Shown here: piece by piece, positions 52,609 through 62,021 of the stretch
Layout of the letters: every line of letters starts with the position of its first letter
Position numbering within the stretch: the first letter of the stretch is position 1
DNA from: Tardiphaga robiniae
GTDB lineage: Bacteria; Pseudomonadota; Alphaproteobacteria; Rhizobiales; Xanthobacteraceae
NCBI RefSeq assembly: GCF_001618955.1
Contig: NZ_LVYV01000001.1
Location: 186,001 to 250,000 of the forward strand
DNA: 64,000 nt
Direction of reading: 5' to 3'
The notes under the pieces: generated by a model
Told to the model about the DNA's origin: nothing
The model's input: only the letters and a program-made list of their open reading frames with translations
Database searches by the model: none
Program-made: the position numbers and the translations under genes

Positions 52609-53430
52609 ATGGCCTATCTCGTTCCTTCAGAATTCGTGACCAAGATGGTGGATGCCGGAGAATCCAAGATCTTCATGTCCACGCGCGACACCATCATCCG
52701 CGCCTTCATGGCCGGCGCTATCCTGGCACTCGCCGCTGTATTCGCTGTCACCGTCACGGTGCAAACAGGCTATCCAATTATCGGCGCGATCCTCTTCCCG
52801 GTCGGTTTCTGCATGCTCTATCTGCTCGGCTTCGACCTGCTCACCGGCGTCTTCGTGCTGACGCCTCTGGCGTTGCTTGACAAGCGCCCTGGCGTCACTG
52901 TCGGCGGCGTGCTGCGCAATTGGGGGCTCGTCTTCGTCGGCAATTTCATGGGCGCGATCGTCGTCGCCATCATGATGTCGATCGTGTTCACCTTCGGTTT
53001 CTCGACGCCCCCAGACAAGGTGGGTCAGGTGATCGGCCATATCGGCGAAGGCCGCACGCTTGGCTACGCGCAGTATGGCGCAGCCGGCATGCTGACGCTG
53101 TTCATCCGCGGCATGCTCTGCAACTGGATGGTCTCAACCGGCGTGGTCGGCGCGATGATCTCAACGACCGTCAGCGGCAAAGTCATCGCGATGTGGATGC
53201 CGGTCATGGTCTTCTTCGCGATGACGTTCGAGCATTCGATCGTCAACATGTTCCTGTTCCCTGCCGGCCTGATGCTCGGCGGCAAGTTCACGATCATGGA
53301 TTACATCATCTGGAACGAGATTCCGACCGTGCTCGGCAACCTCATCGGCGGTCTTACCTTCACCGGCCTGACGCTTTATGCCACACACATCAAGACAGCT
53401 CCGAAGCGCACTGCTAGTCTCGCCCGCTAG
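52609..53430 (+). CDS. nirC: Formate/nitrite transporter family channel
   Basis: A 273-residue FNT protein with six membrane helices, including FMAGAILALAAVFAVTVTVQTG (helix 1), G-F-D-L-L-T-G-V-F-V (re-entrant segment), and G-N-F-M-G-A-I and G-M-L-C-N-W-M-V-S. Pentameric FNT channels carry nitrite, formate or hydrosulfide. The operon context makes nitrite the likely substrate. It begins 47 bases after nirD. Confidence 0.9.
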   Translation: MAYLVPSEFVTKMVDAGESKIFMSTRDTIIRAFMAGAILALAAVFAVTVTVQTGYPIIGAILFPVGFCMLYLLGFDLLTGVFVLTPLALLDKRPGVTVGGVLRNWGLVFVGNFMGAIVVAIMMSIVFTFGFSTPPDKVGQVIGHIGEGRTLGYAQYGAAGMLTLFIRGMLCNWMVSTGVVGAMISTTVSGKVIAMWMPVMVFFAMTFEHSIVNMFLFPAGLMLGGKFTIMDYIIWNEIPTVLGNLIGGLTFTGLTLYATHIKTAPKRTASLAR

Positions 53431-53500
53431 GCTGATCCGCAATCCTCGCAACACGACGCCTCGGCTTCTCCAGCTGGGGCGTCCTCTTAGTGCGTGACCC

Positions 53501-55219
53501 ATGCCGCGTGAACTAACGATCTCGGTCGGCCAATATTCGGACAAGGGCCGCAAGGACACCAATCAGGACTTCCACGGCGCCCTGATTCCCACCGAGCCGC
53601 TGTTGAGCCTCAAAGGCATTGCCGTCGTCATCGCCGACGGCATCAGCAGCAGCGCAGTCAGCGGCGAAGCCAGCGAATCTGCGGTCAAGTCGTTTCTCAC
53701 CGACTATTACTGCACCTCCGAATCCTGGTCGGTGAAGACATCGGCGCAGCGCGTCATCGCTGCGACCAATTCATGGCTGCAATCTCAGACGCAGCGCGGC
53801 CGCTACCATTACGACAAGGATCGCGGCTATGTCTGCACACTGAGTGCAATGGTGATACGCGCACGCGCAGCGCACATCTTTCATGTCGGCGATTCCCGCA
53901 TCTATCGCGTATCGGACCGCGCACTCGAGCAACTCACCACCGACCACCGCGTCGTGATCTCAGCCGAGCAGAGCTACCTCGCCCGCGCGCTTGGCGTAAA
54001 CCCACAAATCGAGATCGACTATCAGGCGCTGCAGATCGATGCCGGCGATGTCTACGTCCTCGCCACCGACGGAGTCTATGATTTCGTCGGGGCGCGCTTC
54101 ATCACTTCGGCGATCGCCGATCACGCTGACGATCTCGACGCCGCCGCGAAGCTGATCGTCGACGAGGCCTATGCACAGAACAGCCCGGACAACCTCACCG
54201 TGCAGATCGTGCGGATCGATGCGGTGCCGGACGGCGAGGCCAGCGACATTCTGATGTCGCAATTGCCGCTGCCGCCGCTGCTCGAAGCCCGCGCGGCGTT
54301 CGACGGCTACAGGATCATACGCGAACTGCACGGCAGCAGCCGTAGCCACATCTATCTCGCGGTCGATATCGAGAGCGACGACCAGGTTGTCATCAAGATT
54401 CCGTCAATCGATCTGCGCGACGACCCGGTCTATCTCAAGCGGTTCATGATCGAGGAATGGGTGGCGCGGCGCATCGACAGCGCGCATGTGCTGAAGCCGT
54501 GCCGACAGTTGCGCAAGCGCAACTACCTCTACATCGTCGCGGAATTCATCGAAGGTCAGACGCTGAAGCAGTGGATGCTCGACAATCCGAAGCCGGATCT
54601 GGAAACCGTGCGCGGCATCACCGAGCAGATCGCGCGCGGCTTGCAGGCGTTTCATCGAATGGAGATGATCCATCAGGATATCCGCCCAGACAACATCATG
54701 ATCGACAAGACGGGCACGGTGAAGATCATCGATTTCGGTTCGACCCGTGTCAACGGCGTCGCCGAAGCTGATTCACCCGGCAAGCACAGCGACATTCTCG
54801 GCACGCCGCAATACACCGCACCCGAGCTGTTTCTCGGCAAGCGCGCCACGTCGAGTTCCGATCTCTATGCGCTTGGAATTCTGACCTACCAGATGCTGTC
54901 CGGGACGCTGCCTTACGGAGCGGAGGTTGCGAAGGCGACGACGGCCGCACAGCACCGCAAGCTGCATTATCGATCGCTGCTCAACGACGCCAGCGATATC
55001 CCTGAATGGATCGACGGCGTGTTGCGTAAGGCCGTGCACCCTGACCCGGCGAAGCGCTACGACGAACTCTCCGAGTACGTTTACGACCTGCGCAATCCGA
55101 AGGCGGAGTTTCTCAATCCGCCGACCGTGCCGCTCCTGGAGCGCAATCCGAACATGGTCTGGAAGGGCCTGTCGCTGCTGCTCGCCATAGCTGTCGTGGT
55201 ATTGCTGGCGAGGCGCTAA
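53501..55219 (+). CDS. PP2C phosphatase-Ser/Thr kinase fusion with C-terminal membrane anchor
   Basis: A 572-residue protein. Residues about 5-240 form a PP2C phosphatase: D-T-N-Q-D-F-H-G, V-I-A-D-G-I-S-S-S, HVGDSRIYR and ATDGVYDF supply the metal-binding Asp residues. Residues about 267-530 form a protein kinase with Lys298 in VVIKIPS, H-Q-D-I-R-P-D-N (catalytic loop, Gln in place of the usual Arg of HRD), DFGST, and a TAPEL segment. The last 20 residues are a membrane helix (LSLLLAIAVVVLLARR). The same fusion is seen in nitrate-assimilation clusters of other proteobacteria; its role is not established. It lies 70 bases after nirC. Confidence 0.9.
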   Translation: MPRELTISVGQYSDKGRKDTNQDFHGALIPTEPLLSLKGIAVVIADGISSSAVSGEASESAVKSFLTDYYCTSESWSVKTSAQRVIAATNSWLQSQTQRGRYHYDKDRGYVCTLSAMVIRARAAHIFHVGDSRIYRVSDRALEQLTTDHRVVISAEQSYLARALGVNPQIEIDYQALQIDAGDVYVLATDGVYDFVGARFITSAIADHADDLDAAAKLIVDEAYAQNSPDNLTVQIVRIDAVPDGEASDILMSQLPLPPLLEARAAFDGYRIIRELHGSSRSHIYLAVDIESDDQVVIKIPSIDLRDDPVYLKRFMIEEWVARRIDSAHVLKPCRQLRKRNYLYIVAEFIEGQTLKQWMLDNPKPDLETVRGITEQIARGLQAFHRMEMIHQDIRPDNIMIDKTGTVKIIDFGSTRVNGVAEADSPGKHSDILGTPQYTAPELFLGKRATSSSDLYALGILTYQMLSGTLPYGAEVAKATTAAQHRKLHYRSLLNDASDIPEWIDGVLRKAVHPDPAKRYDELSEYVYDLRNPKAEFLNPPTVPLLERNPNMVWKGLSLLLAIAVVVLLARR

Positions 55220-55227
55220 TGGCGTAG

Positions 55228-55395
55228 CTAGACCGGCTGACCGCCCCAATGCGCGGCCGCTGCATTCATCGCCGATATTCTGAAGTCGGCGTCCACCGTC
55301 AGGTAGGAATCGGAGACCCGGTCCAGGATCGCGCGCAGATCGGTCTCGCTTGCTCCTTCGAACTGACCGGACTTGTGTGCAAGGGTCTCGTTCAT
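55228..55395 (-). pseudogene. Truncated PAS-domain gene remnant, 55 residues
   Basis: A short frame with a strong GGGGGCGAG site before its ATG (55395). After a polar leader, the product ends with LRAILDRVSDSYLTVDADF and RISAMNAAAAHWG, which is the first strand-helix section of a PAS domain, then stops at TAG. A complete PAS domain needs about 100 residues, so this looks like the remains of a PAS histidine kinase or similar protein. It could still be translated. It is convergent with the PP2C-kinase gene, 8 bases away. Confidence 0.55.
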
Positions 55396-55772
55396 CTCGC
55401 CCCCTTATCGAAGTCTTTCGTCGAACTTAGCTCAACGTTTCATCGACAAACGTGCGTGAAGCACAGCGCACGCTGCGGTTGCAGGGTATTCCAATCCAGC
55501 AGGCAACGTCAGTGTATTTCTTGGATTTCTGGAAGATTTCTATAGCTCTCGCTGCAGAGACGTCGCCGTTTGCGGGCGAGGCGTCGAGGAACTTCATAGA
55601 AATCAACAACAGCAGTCTCTGCGTCTGCGACGCGGCCGCGATCAACGCAACCCCGGTTGGATGTATGGGGACATTCCTGCCCCATCGGTCAGGGTTTCGT
55701 CGGATATCGACATTGCGGATCGGAAGATACCATCCAAAGCCTGCCGATCATCACGCAGATCAGGAGCCTGGC
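55396..55772. other. Gene-free stretch of about 377 bases
   Basis: No convincing gene, repeat or RNA was recognised between the PAS remnant and the HdeD-like gene. Open frames on both strands here have atypical composition. It should contain the divergent promoters of these two genes; the only clear signal is CAGGAG at 55761-55766 before the HdeD-like ATG. Confidence 0.5.
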
Positions 55773-56327
55773 ATGACAGTCTACGATCGCCAGTCCGGCA
55801 TTGAGGCCCTCGGTCCACCTCCACTCTGGGCTTGCGCGCTGCTCGGCATCGTGATGATCGCCGTCGGAATATTCGCACTCCGCGACGTCGCGTTCGCGAC
55901 CATCATCAGCGTCAAACTGATCGGGCTGACAGCAATCGCAGCTGGCGCGTTCGAGATCATGCATGCGTTCTGGACCAGGGGATGGGGCAGCATCCATTGG
56001 CAGATGATCCTCGGCGCGCTCTATCTCGCTTTCGGACTCGTGCTGCTCACGCAGCCGGCCTTTACCCAGGTGATGGAGGAAACCGTGCGCAGCAAGAACC
56101 GATGGCTTCTTGCCGCCCTGCTGGCAGCTCTTCTTGTTGGGGCAACCTGGTACTGCGTATCGGTATGGCGAGCGGCGCCATCAATGCCACTCTACGGCAA
56201 CATCATCGTGGGAGTTGCCGCCATACTGGTTCTCGTGGCCGGGTGCGGCCTGATCACGCTCATATTCTACACCCATCGCAAGGGTTACGACGAGTCAGCG
56301 CGCAGCAATCGGCCTCCGCGAGAGTGA
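55773..56327 (+). CDS. HdeD-like membrane protein with unrelated C-terminal half
   Basis: A 184-residue protein with five membrane segments and a good site (CAGGAG) before ATG 55773. Residues about 15-98 look like the first three-helix repeat of HdeD (LLGIVMIAVGIFAL; IISVKLIGLTAIAAGAFEI; MILGALYLAFGLVLL). In a normal HdeD this unit is followed by a second similar unit. Here, after a charged joint (TQVMEETVRSKNRW), come two helices of a different kind (LLAALLAALLVGATWYCVSVW; GNIIVGVAAILVLVAGCGLITL) and a polar tail. It appears to be a natural fusion. It stands 72 bases before the RND pump genes and may be cotranscribed. Confidence 0.7.
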   Translation: MTVYDRQSGIEALGPPPLWACALLGIVMIAVGIFALRDVAFATIISVKLIGLTAIAAGAFEIMHAFWTRGWGSIHWQMILGALYLAFGLVLLTQPAFTQVMEETVRSKNRWLLAALLAALLVGATWYCVSVWRAAPSMPLYGNIIVGVAAILVLVAGCGLITLIFYTHRKGYDESARSNRPPRE

Positions 56328-56399
56328 GCGAGGTCTAGCAGGTCTTCGAAGAGTACTGGCCCAGCAGTTGTTTTCCGAACTCGGGGCAAGGAGTGCAAG

Positions 56400-57644
56400 A
56401 TGTACCTTGCCAAGGTCTCGTTCAGACTGTTCGCGGCGAGCCTTGTCACGATCGCGACCGGCGGAGCGGGCTTGACCCAGCCAGCTCCGGCCGGTCCGCC
56501 CGCGGTTGGCGTGATCGAAGCGACCAGGCGACCGATCACCGAGACCAGCGAATTCCTTGGGCGGATTGAGGCGATCAATCGGGTCAACGTCGTCGCTCGA
56601 GTCACCGCGTTTCTGGAGCGGCGCCTGTTCGAGGAGGGCGCCGAGATCAAGAAAGGCGATCAGCTCTATCAGCTCGAGCGTGGTCCCTTCGAAGCCGATC
56701 TCGCATCGAAGCAGGCGCAGGTGGCGCAACTCCAGGCAACACTCGAAAATGCCAGGCTGACGACCGAGCGCGCGCGCACCCTGCTGGGCGGGCCAGCAGG
56801 GCAACAGTCGACTTACGACGCGGCCGTCGCAAACCAGCGCAGCCTCGAAGCGCAAGTCCAGGCCGCGGAAGCGCAGGTCCAGGCGTCCCGGATCAATCTC
56901 GACTACACCATGATCAGCGCGCCGATCGACGGCAAGATCGGACGCACAGCGGTGACGGAAGGTAACGTCGTCGGTCCAAGCTCGGGCGTGCTGACCACGA
57001 TCGTCAGCCAGGACCCGATGCATGTCACCTTTCCGGTGCCGCTGCGCCAGGGGCTGGAGCTGCGCGAACGATACGGGCCGCAAGGCGGCCTGGAAGCCGT
57101 GGTGATCAGGCTAAGACTGCCCGATGGCCGCATGTATGGTTACTCAGGCAAACTGAATTTCGTCGACAATACCATCGCGCAAAACACCGACACGATCACC
57201 GTGCGGGGCGAGATCGTCAATCCGATCCTGCGTGCTCCATCCGTGGCAGGCGTGACCATTCATGAGCTGACCGACGGCGAATTCGTCACCGCCGTGCTCG
57301 AAGGCGTCCATCCGATCGAGGTTCTGGCGATCCCGCGCTCGGCGGTCCTTTCCGACCAGCAGGGCGATTACGTTCTCGCGGTCGGTCCCGACAACAAGGC
57401 CGAGCAGCGCCGTATTCAACTCGGACAATCGACTCCAACTGTCGCCTCCGTCATCAGCGGCCTTGCCGTCGGCGACAAGGTGATCGTCGAGGGCCTGCAG
57501 CGGGCTCGTCCCGGTCAGGCCGTATCGCCGGGACCGGCAAGTCCGCAGATTCTGTCGAGTATGAAGGCCGCCGCCGGCGACGCAACTCCGCAAGCGGATC
57601 GCGGCGCCTCCAGCAAGACGCACCCGGTGGACAACAAGCCATGA
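56400..57644 (+). CDS. RND efflux periplasmic adaptor subunit
   Basis: A 414-residue membrane fusion protein with a signal peptide ([17 protein letters not shown]), a lipoyl/hairpin region ([42 protein letters not shown]), a coiled-coil pair (about 95-160), and beta-barrel and membrane-proximal domains. Links the inner-membrane pump with an outer-membrane channel. No lipobox Cys is seen. Its last four bases overlap the pump gene (ATGA). Closest in layout to the AcrA/MexE-type adaptors of HAE1 pumps. Confidence 0.9.
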   Translation: MYLAKVSFRLFAASLVTIATGGAGLTQPAPAGPPAVGVIEATRRPITETSEFLGRIEAINRVNVVARVTAFLERRLFEEGAEIKKGDQLYQLERGPFEADLASKQAQVAQLQATLENARLTTERARTLLGGPAGQQSTYDAAVANQRSLEAQVQAAEAQVQASRINLDYTMISAPIDGKIGRTAVTEGNVVGPSSGVLTTIVSQDPMHVTFPVPLRQGLELRERYGPQGGLEAVVIRLRLPDGRMYGYSGKLNFVDNTIAQNTDTITVRGEIVNPILRAPSVAGVTIHELTDGEFVTAVLEGVHPIEVLAIPRSAVLSDQQGDYVLAVGPDNKAEQRRIQLGQSTPTVASVISGLAVGDKVIVEGLQRARPGQAVSPGPASPQILSSMKAAAGDATPQADRGASSKTHPVDNKP

Positions 57645-60600
57645 TATCTGCCGTCTTCATCGATCGTCCGCGGCTTGCGATGGTGATCGCCTTCATCATC
57701 ACCATCGCCGGCGCGTTGGCGCTGATGCAGATCCCGGTGGCGCAATTTCCGGACATCGTGCCGCCGCAGGTCACGGTCGCCGGTACCTTCCCCGGCGCTT
57801 CCGCCGAGGTCGTTGAGAGCAGTGTTGCCCAGCCCCTGGAGGCGCAGGTCATCGGCGTCGACCGCGCACTCTACATGAAATCGACCAGCGCCAATGACGG
57901 CAGCTACACACTGACGGTTTCGTTCGCGCTCGGCACCAATCCCGACATCAATACCGTCAATGTCAACAATCGCGTGCAGAGCGCCCTGTCGCAATTGCCG
58001 ACCGAAGTGCAGCAGCAGGGGCTGACGGTACAGAAGAGATCCTCATCGATCCTGCAATTCCTCGTGCTCTACAGCGCCGACGGACAACAAGATCCGCGGT
58101 TCATCACCAACTATGCCATCATCAACGTGCTCGATGCGATCGCGAGTACGCCGGGCGTCGGCCAGGCGAATCTGTTCGCCAAGATGAACTATTCGATGCG
58201 GATCTGGTTCGATACGCAGCGGCTCACCAGCCTCAATCTCACGCCATCGGATGTCATTGCCGCGATCCGCACACAAAGCGTCCAGGCGCCGGTCGGCCGC
58301 ATCGGAGCGCGGCCGATCAGCGACGACCAGCAATTCCAGTTCAACGTGCAGACCCTGGGTAGGCTCGCCACCGTCGATCAATTCGCCAATATCGTACTGC
58401 GCGCCAATCCGGACGGTTCGTCACTGTTGGTGAAGGACGTCGCCCGTGTCGAGATGGGCGCACAAAACCTCGACAGCGAAGCGCGGATCGATGGGCGCGC
58501 GGCAGTGCCGATCGCGATCTATCTGGCACCAGGTGCCAATGCCGTGACCACCGCGCAGGCGGTCGCGGCTACGATGCAGCGCCTGTCCAAGCGATTTCCA
58601 ACGGGGCTCAGCTACCTCGTGCAATACGACTCCACGAGCTTTGTGCGGGATACGATCACGGAGGTGTTGCGGACGCTGGGCGAGGCCTTCGTCCTGGTCG
58701 TGATTGTCGTCTACCTCTTCCTCGGCAATCTCCGCGCCACCGTGATCCCAGCTGTTGCCGTTCCCGTCAGCCTGATCGGTACCTTCGCCGTCCTGCTCGT
58801 CCTCGGCTATTCGGCGAATACGGTGTCGCTGCTCGCAATGGTGCTCGCCATCGGCATCGTGGTGGACGACGCCATTGTCGTCGTGGAGAACGTCGAGCGC
58901 GTTATGGAGGAAGAGCCTGATCTGTCTCCGGCCGAGGCTAGTAAAAAGGCCATGACGCAGATCACCGCGCCGATCATCGCGATCACGCTGGTGCTGCTCT
59001 CCGTGTTCGTGCCAATCGCATTCATCCCCGGCATCTCCGGCACACTGTTTCGTCAGTTTGCGGTAACGATCAGCGCCGCCATGATGATTTCGGCGCTGAA
59101 TGCACTGACGCTGTCGCCTGCATTGTGCGCGCTGTTCCTGCGTCACACCGGCCCTCGGCGCGGCATCATGGGCCGCGTCCTCGGCGGTATCGACTGGCTA
59201 CGCGATCGCTACAGTGGCGGCGTACGCCGGCTGGTGCGCGTGGCAGGCCTCTCCCTGCTGCTCGTCGCCGTCTTCGCCGCCAGCATCTTCGGCATGTCGC
59301 TGATCACGCCAACGGGGTTCCTCCCCGAGGAAGACCAGGGCGCCTTCTTCACCTCGGTGCAACTGCCGGATGGCGCGTCGGTGGCACGAACCAGCGAAGT
59401 CACCCGACAGGTCGAAGATATCCTGAAGCAGATGCCCGCTGTCGACCACGTCCTTGCCATCATCGGCTTTTCCTTGCTCGATGGCGCATCCGAACCGAAC
59501 AGCGCGCTGGTGGTCACGCGCCTGAAGCCGTTTGCCGATCGCAAGGCAGCAACAGATTCTGCGCTAGCGCTGATCCGACAAACCTTCGCGGTCGGCGCGC
59601 AGATCCGACAGGCCAACGTGCTGCCGTTCAACCTGCCGCCGATCATCGGGCTCTCCACCAGCGGCGGGTTCGAATACCAGCTCCAGGCGCTGGAAGGACA
59701 GAGTCCAGCCGCGATCTCCAGCGTCGCGGGCGCGCTGATCGGTGCTGCCAACGCCGATCCACGGCTTGCACGCGTCTTTTCGACCTTCACTGCGACCAAT
59801 CCATCCATCTATCTCGACATCGACCGCCGCAAGGCACAGGCGCTCGGAGTGACAATCAGCGACATCTTCACAGCCCTGCAGGCAACGCTCGGCGGCATCT
59901 ACGTCAACAACTTCAACCGGTTTGGCCGCACCTGGCAGGTCAACGTTCAGGGCGAAGCGTTCGACCGCGCCGACATCTCGGACATCTGGCGCATCTATCT
60001 GCGCAACGACACCGGCCAGATGGTGCCGATACGGTCTCTGGCTGGCATCAAGATCGTCACCGGACCGCAGGTGATCACCCGCTACAACAACTATCGCTCG
60101 GTGACGGTGAATGGCAGTCCGGCGCCCGGTGTCTCGTCCGGCACTGCGATTGCGGCGATGGCTGACATCTCCAATGCGGTGCTGCCTGCGGGCTACAGTT
60201 TCGCTTGGACCGGCACCGCCTATCAGGAGCAACAGGCTGCCGGCCAGACCGGTATCGTGCTCGCACTTGCCGTGCTGTTCGCCTATTTATTCCTGGTTGC
60301 ACTCTATGAGAGTACGATCATCCCTATCCCGGTGCTGCTGTCGGTCATCGTCGGCGTGTTCGGCTCCTATGTCGGCATCAAGTTCGCCGGCCTCAATCTC
60401 GATCTCTACGGCCAGATCGGGCTCGTGGTCCTGATCGCGCTCGCCGCCAAGAACGGCATCCTGATCGTCGAATTTGCAAAGGAGCAACGCGAAGCGGGTG
60501 TGGCGCTTAACGAGGCTGCGATCCTGGGCGCACATATGCGCTTCCGCGCGGTCATGATGACCTCGGCCGCCTTCATCCTTGGTCTCTTGCCGCTCGTGAT

Positions 60601-60799
60601 TGCAACCGGTGCCGCTGAGCTGAGCCGCCGAGCTGTCGGTACCGCCGTCTTCGCCGGCATGCTCGCCGCAAGTTCGATCGGGATCTTTATGGTGCCGATG
60701 CTCTACGTGACGTTCCAGCGCTTGCGCGAACGCGTGAAGGGAGCTTCCAAATCAATCAATCAGCTGACGCCGCCTGTCGATGAACGGTCTAGGCCATGA
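57641..60799 (+). CDS. RND efflux pump, HAE1 family
   Basis: A 1052-residue inner-membrane pump with twelve helices and two large periplasmic loops. The N terminus [28 protein letters not shown] and [14 protein letters not shown] is typical; helix 4 has the proton-relay pair in [21 protein letters not shown], and helix 10 a Lys in [23 protein letters not shown]. Trimeric drug or solvent exporter driven by the proton gradient; substrates unknown. It overlaps the adaptor gene by four bases and a short following gene by four bases. Confidence 0.93.
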   Translation: MISAVFIDRPRLAMVIAFIITIAGALALMQIPVAQFPDIVPPQVTVAGTFPGASAEVVESSVAQPLEAQVIGVDRALYMKSTSANDGSYTLTVSFALGTNPDINTVNVNNRVQSALSQLPTEVQQQGLTVQKRSSSILQFLVLYSADGQQDPRFITNYAIINVLDAIASTPGVGQANLFAKMNYSMRIWFDTQRLTSLNLTPSDVIAAIRTQSVQAPVGRIGARPISDDQQFQFNVQTLGRLATVDQFANIVLRANPDGSSLLVKDVARVEMGAQNLDSEARIDGRAAVPIAIYLAPGANAVTTAQAVAATMQRLSKRFPTGLSYLVQYDSTSFVRDTITEVLRTLGEAFVLVVIVVYLFLGNLRATVIPAVAVPVSLIGTFAVLLVLGYSANTVSLLAMVLAIGIVVDDAIVVVENVERVMEEEPDLSPAEASKKAMTQITAPIIAITLVLLSVFVPIAFIPGISGTLFRQFAVTISAAMMISALNALTLSPALCALFLRHTGPRRGIMGRVLGGIDWLRDRYSGGVRRLVRVAGLSLLLVAVFAASIFGMSLITPTGFLPEEDQGAFFTSVQLPDGASVARTSEVTRQVEDILKQMPAVDHVLAIIGFSLLDGASEPNSALVVTRLKPFADRKAATDSALALIRQTFAVGAQIRQANVLPFNLPPIIGLSTSGGFEYQLQALEGQSPAAISSVAGALIGAANADPRLARVFSTFTATNPSIYLDIDRRKAQALGVTISDIFTALQATLGGIYVNNFNRFGRTWQVNVQGEAFDRADISDIWRIYLRNDTGQMVPIRSLAGIKIVTGPQVITRYNNYRSVTVNGSPAPGVSSGTAIAAMADISNAVLPAGYSFAWTGTAYQEQQAAGQTGIVLALAVLFAYLFLVALYESTIIPIPVLLSVIVGVFGSYVGIKFAGLNLDLYGQIGLVVLIALAAKNGILIVEFAKEQREAGVALNEAAILGAHMRFRAVMMTSAAFILGLLPLVIATGAAELSRRAVGTAVFAGMLAASSIGIFMVPMLYVTFQRLRERVKGASKSINQLTPPVDERSRP

Positions 60800-60954
60800 C
60801 AGGCAATCGAAAACGCCGGCTGATCGCCCTCCTCGCTGTGGTCCTGCCGCGCGAAAGCGCCCACGTGCCGGCAAATCAGACCAGTATCTCGGTCGCTGAA
60901 GTCGCCAAGTTGCCACTCATTCTCCCGACCAGCGTCGGTGCGCAACTCAGGTGA
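60796..60954 (+). CDS. 52-residue ORF overlapping RND pump stop
   Basis: The ATG at 60796 overlaps the pump stop (ATGA), the same arrangement as between adaptor and pump. The product begins [18 protein letters not shown], which resembles the start of a signal peptide, continues with no recognised domain and stops at 60954. RND operons often carry an outer-membrane channel gene in this place, so this may be its broken first part. It could also be a small coupled gene in its own right. Confidence 0.45.
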   Translation: MTGNRKRRLIALLAVVLPRESAHVPANQTSISVAEVAKLPLILPTSVGAQLR

Positions 60955-61095
60955 AGGCGTTCGGCCTATCACGCGCCGACAGAATTTAGCTGAGCGACTG
61001 ATGATGATCGACAAAATGTGCCGGAAGTTAAACACAATGCAAGGCTGTGAAGCTAAGAGCTTCTATTGATCCAAGGGTCACGCACTCGTGTCCGA

Positions 61096-62007
61096 TCAGC
61101 GCAGATAGCTCGCCAGATTCAGACTCTGGACCTTGGCAATCGCAGCGTAGGATGCCGTGAGCTGCGCCTGATAGGTCGATAGTTTGGCGGTGACCGCTGC
61201 AACGTCCACACTGGTGAGATCGCTACCGAGCGTCTGGGCATAGGATTGATAATCGGTCTGATAGGCGCTGGCCCGCTCGATCGAGGCCGATGCATTGGAT
61301 ATTCGCGTCTGCACCACGCCAAGCTTGTCGATCGAATCGACCGCCAGATCGAGCGCCTCATTGAGCGTGTCGGTCGAGAGCGGCGAATTGCTCGCCACCA
61401 GATTCATCGCCCGCATGATCTGCTCGAACGCAGTATTGTCCGCCGTCACGCCGTAAGAGACTGTCTGATTGTCCGAAACGCGCACGGCAGCAAGCTGGCT
61501 GTCGCCCTGATAATAGCCGGTATCAGCAGTGGACGGCGACGACGCTGCGGCATAGACGGAGCTTGAGAGGTCTACCGGCGCGGTCGTGGTGGCGGAGCCG
61601 CCGAACAGATAGCCGCCGTTGTATTGAGTGTTGAGCAGCGACGCCATCTGCTCAAGCATGTTGCGAGCCGTTTCGGTGACGCTGGCCGCGTCGGTGCTCG
61701 ACGCGCTCGAGGCACTGGTCAGCAGGGTCCGGAACTGGGTGACCAGATCGGATACCGAATTGACGGCCGAATACATCACCTGGACCTTGCTATTGGTCAG
61801 CGTGGCCGCATCGATATAGGACTGCGCGCGGGTGACCGAGACCTGCAGATTGAGCACCTGTTGCGCCGACGACCCGAGCCCACCGAAATCCGACGAGACG
61901 AGCCCCGAGGCTTCCTGGATCTGCTGATTGGCCATCGTGCTTTGCGTACGCAAGGCGGATGCGATCATCTGATCATTGATCGCAAAGGTGGCAACGCGCA
62001 TCTGCAT
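61096..62007 (-). CDS. flgL: Flagellar hook-filament junction protein FlgL
   Basis: A 303-residue protein of the flagellin superfamily. The N-terminal helix region (MRVATFAINDQMIASALRTQSTMANQQIQEASG) and the C-terminal helix (AAVTAKLSTYQAQLTASYAAIAKVQSLNLASYL) are the coiled-coil ends; the middle is Ser/Thr/Ala-rich. It matches the rhizobial flagellar hook-associated family protein (HAP3). It follows flgK with 14 bases between. An ATG two codons further (62001) is also possible. Confidence 0.9.
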   Translation of the reverse strand: MQMRVATFAINDQMIASALRTQSTMANQQIQEASGLVSSDFGGLGSSAQQVLNLQVSVTRAQSYIDAATLTNSKVQVMYSAVNSVSDLVTQFRTLLTSASSASSTDAASVTETARNMLEQMASLLNTQYNGGYLFGGSATTTAPVDLSSSVYAAASSPSTADTGYYQGDSQLAAVRVSDNQTVSYGVTADNTAFEQIMRAMNLVASNSPLSTDTLNEALDLAVDSIDKLGVVQTRISNASASIERASAYQTDYQSYAQTLGSDLTSVDVAAVTAKLSTYQAQLTASYAAIAKVQSLNLASYLR

Positions 62008-62021
62008 CAGTTCAGCTCCCG

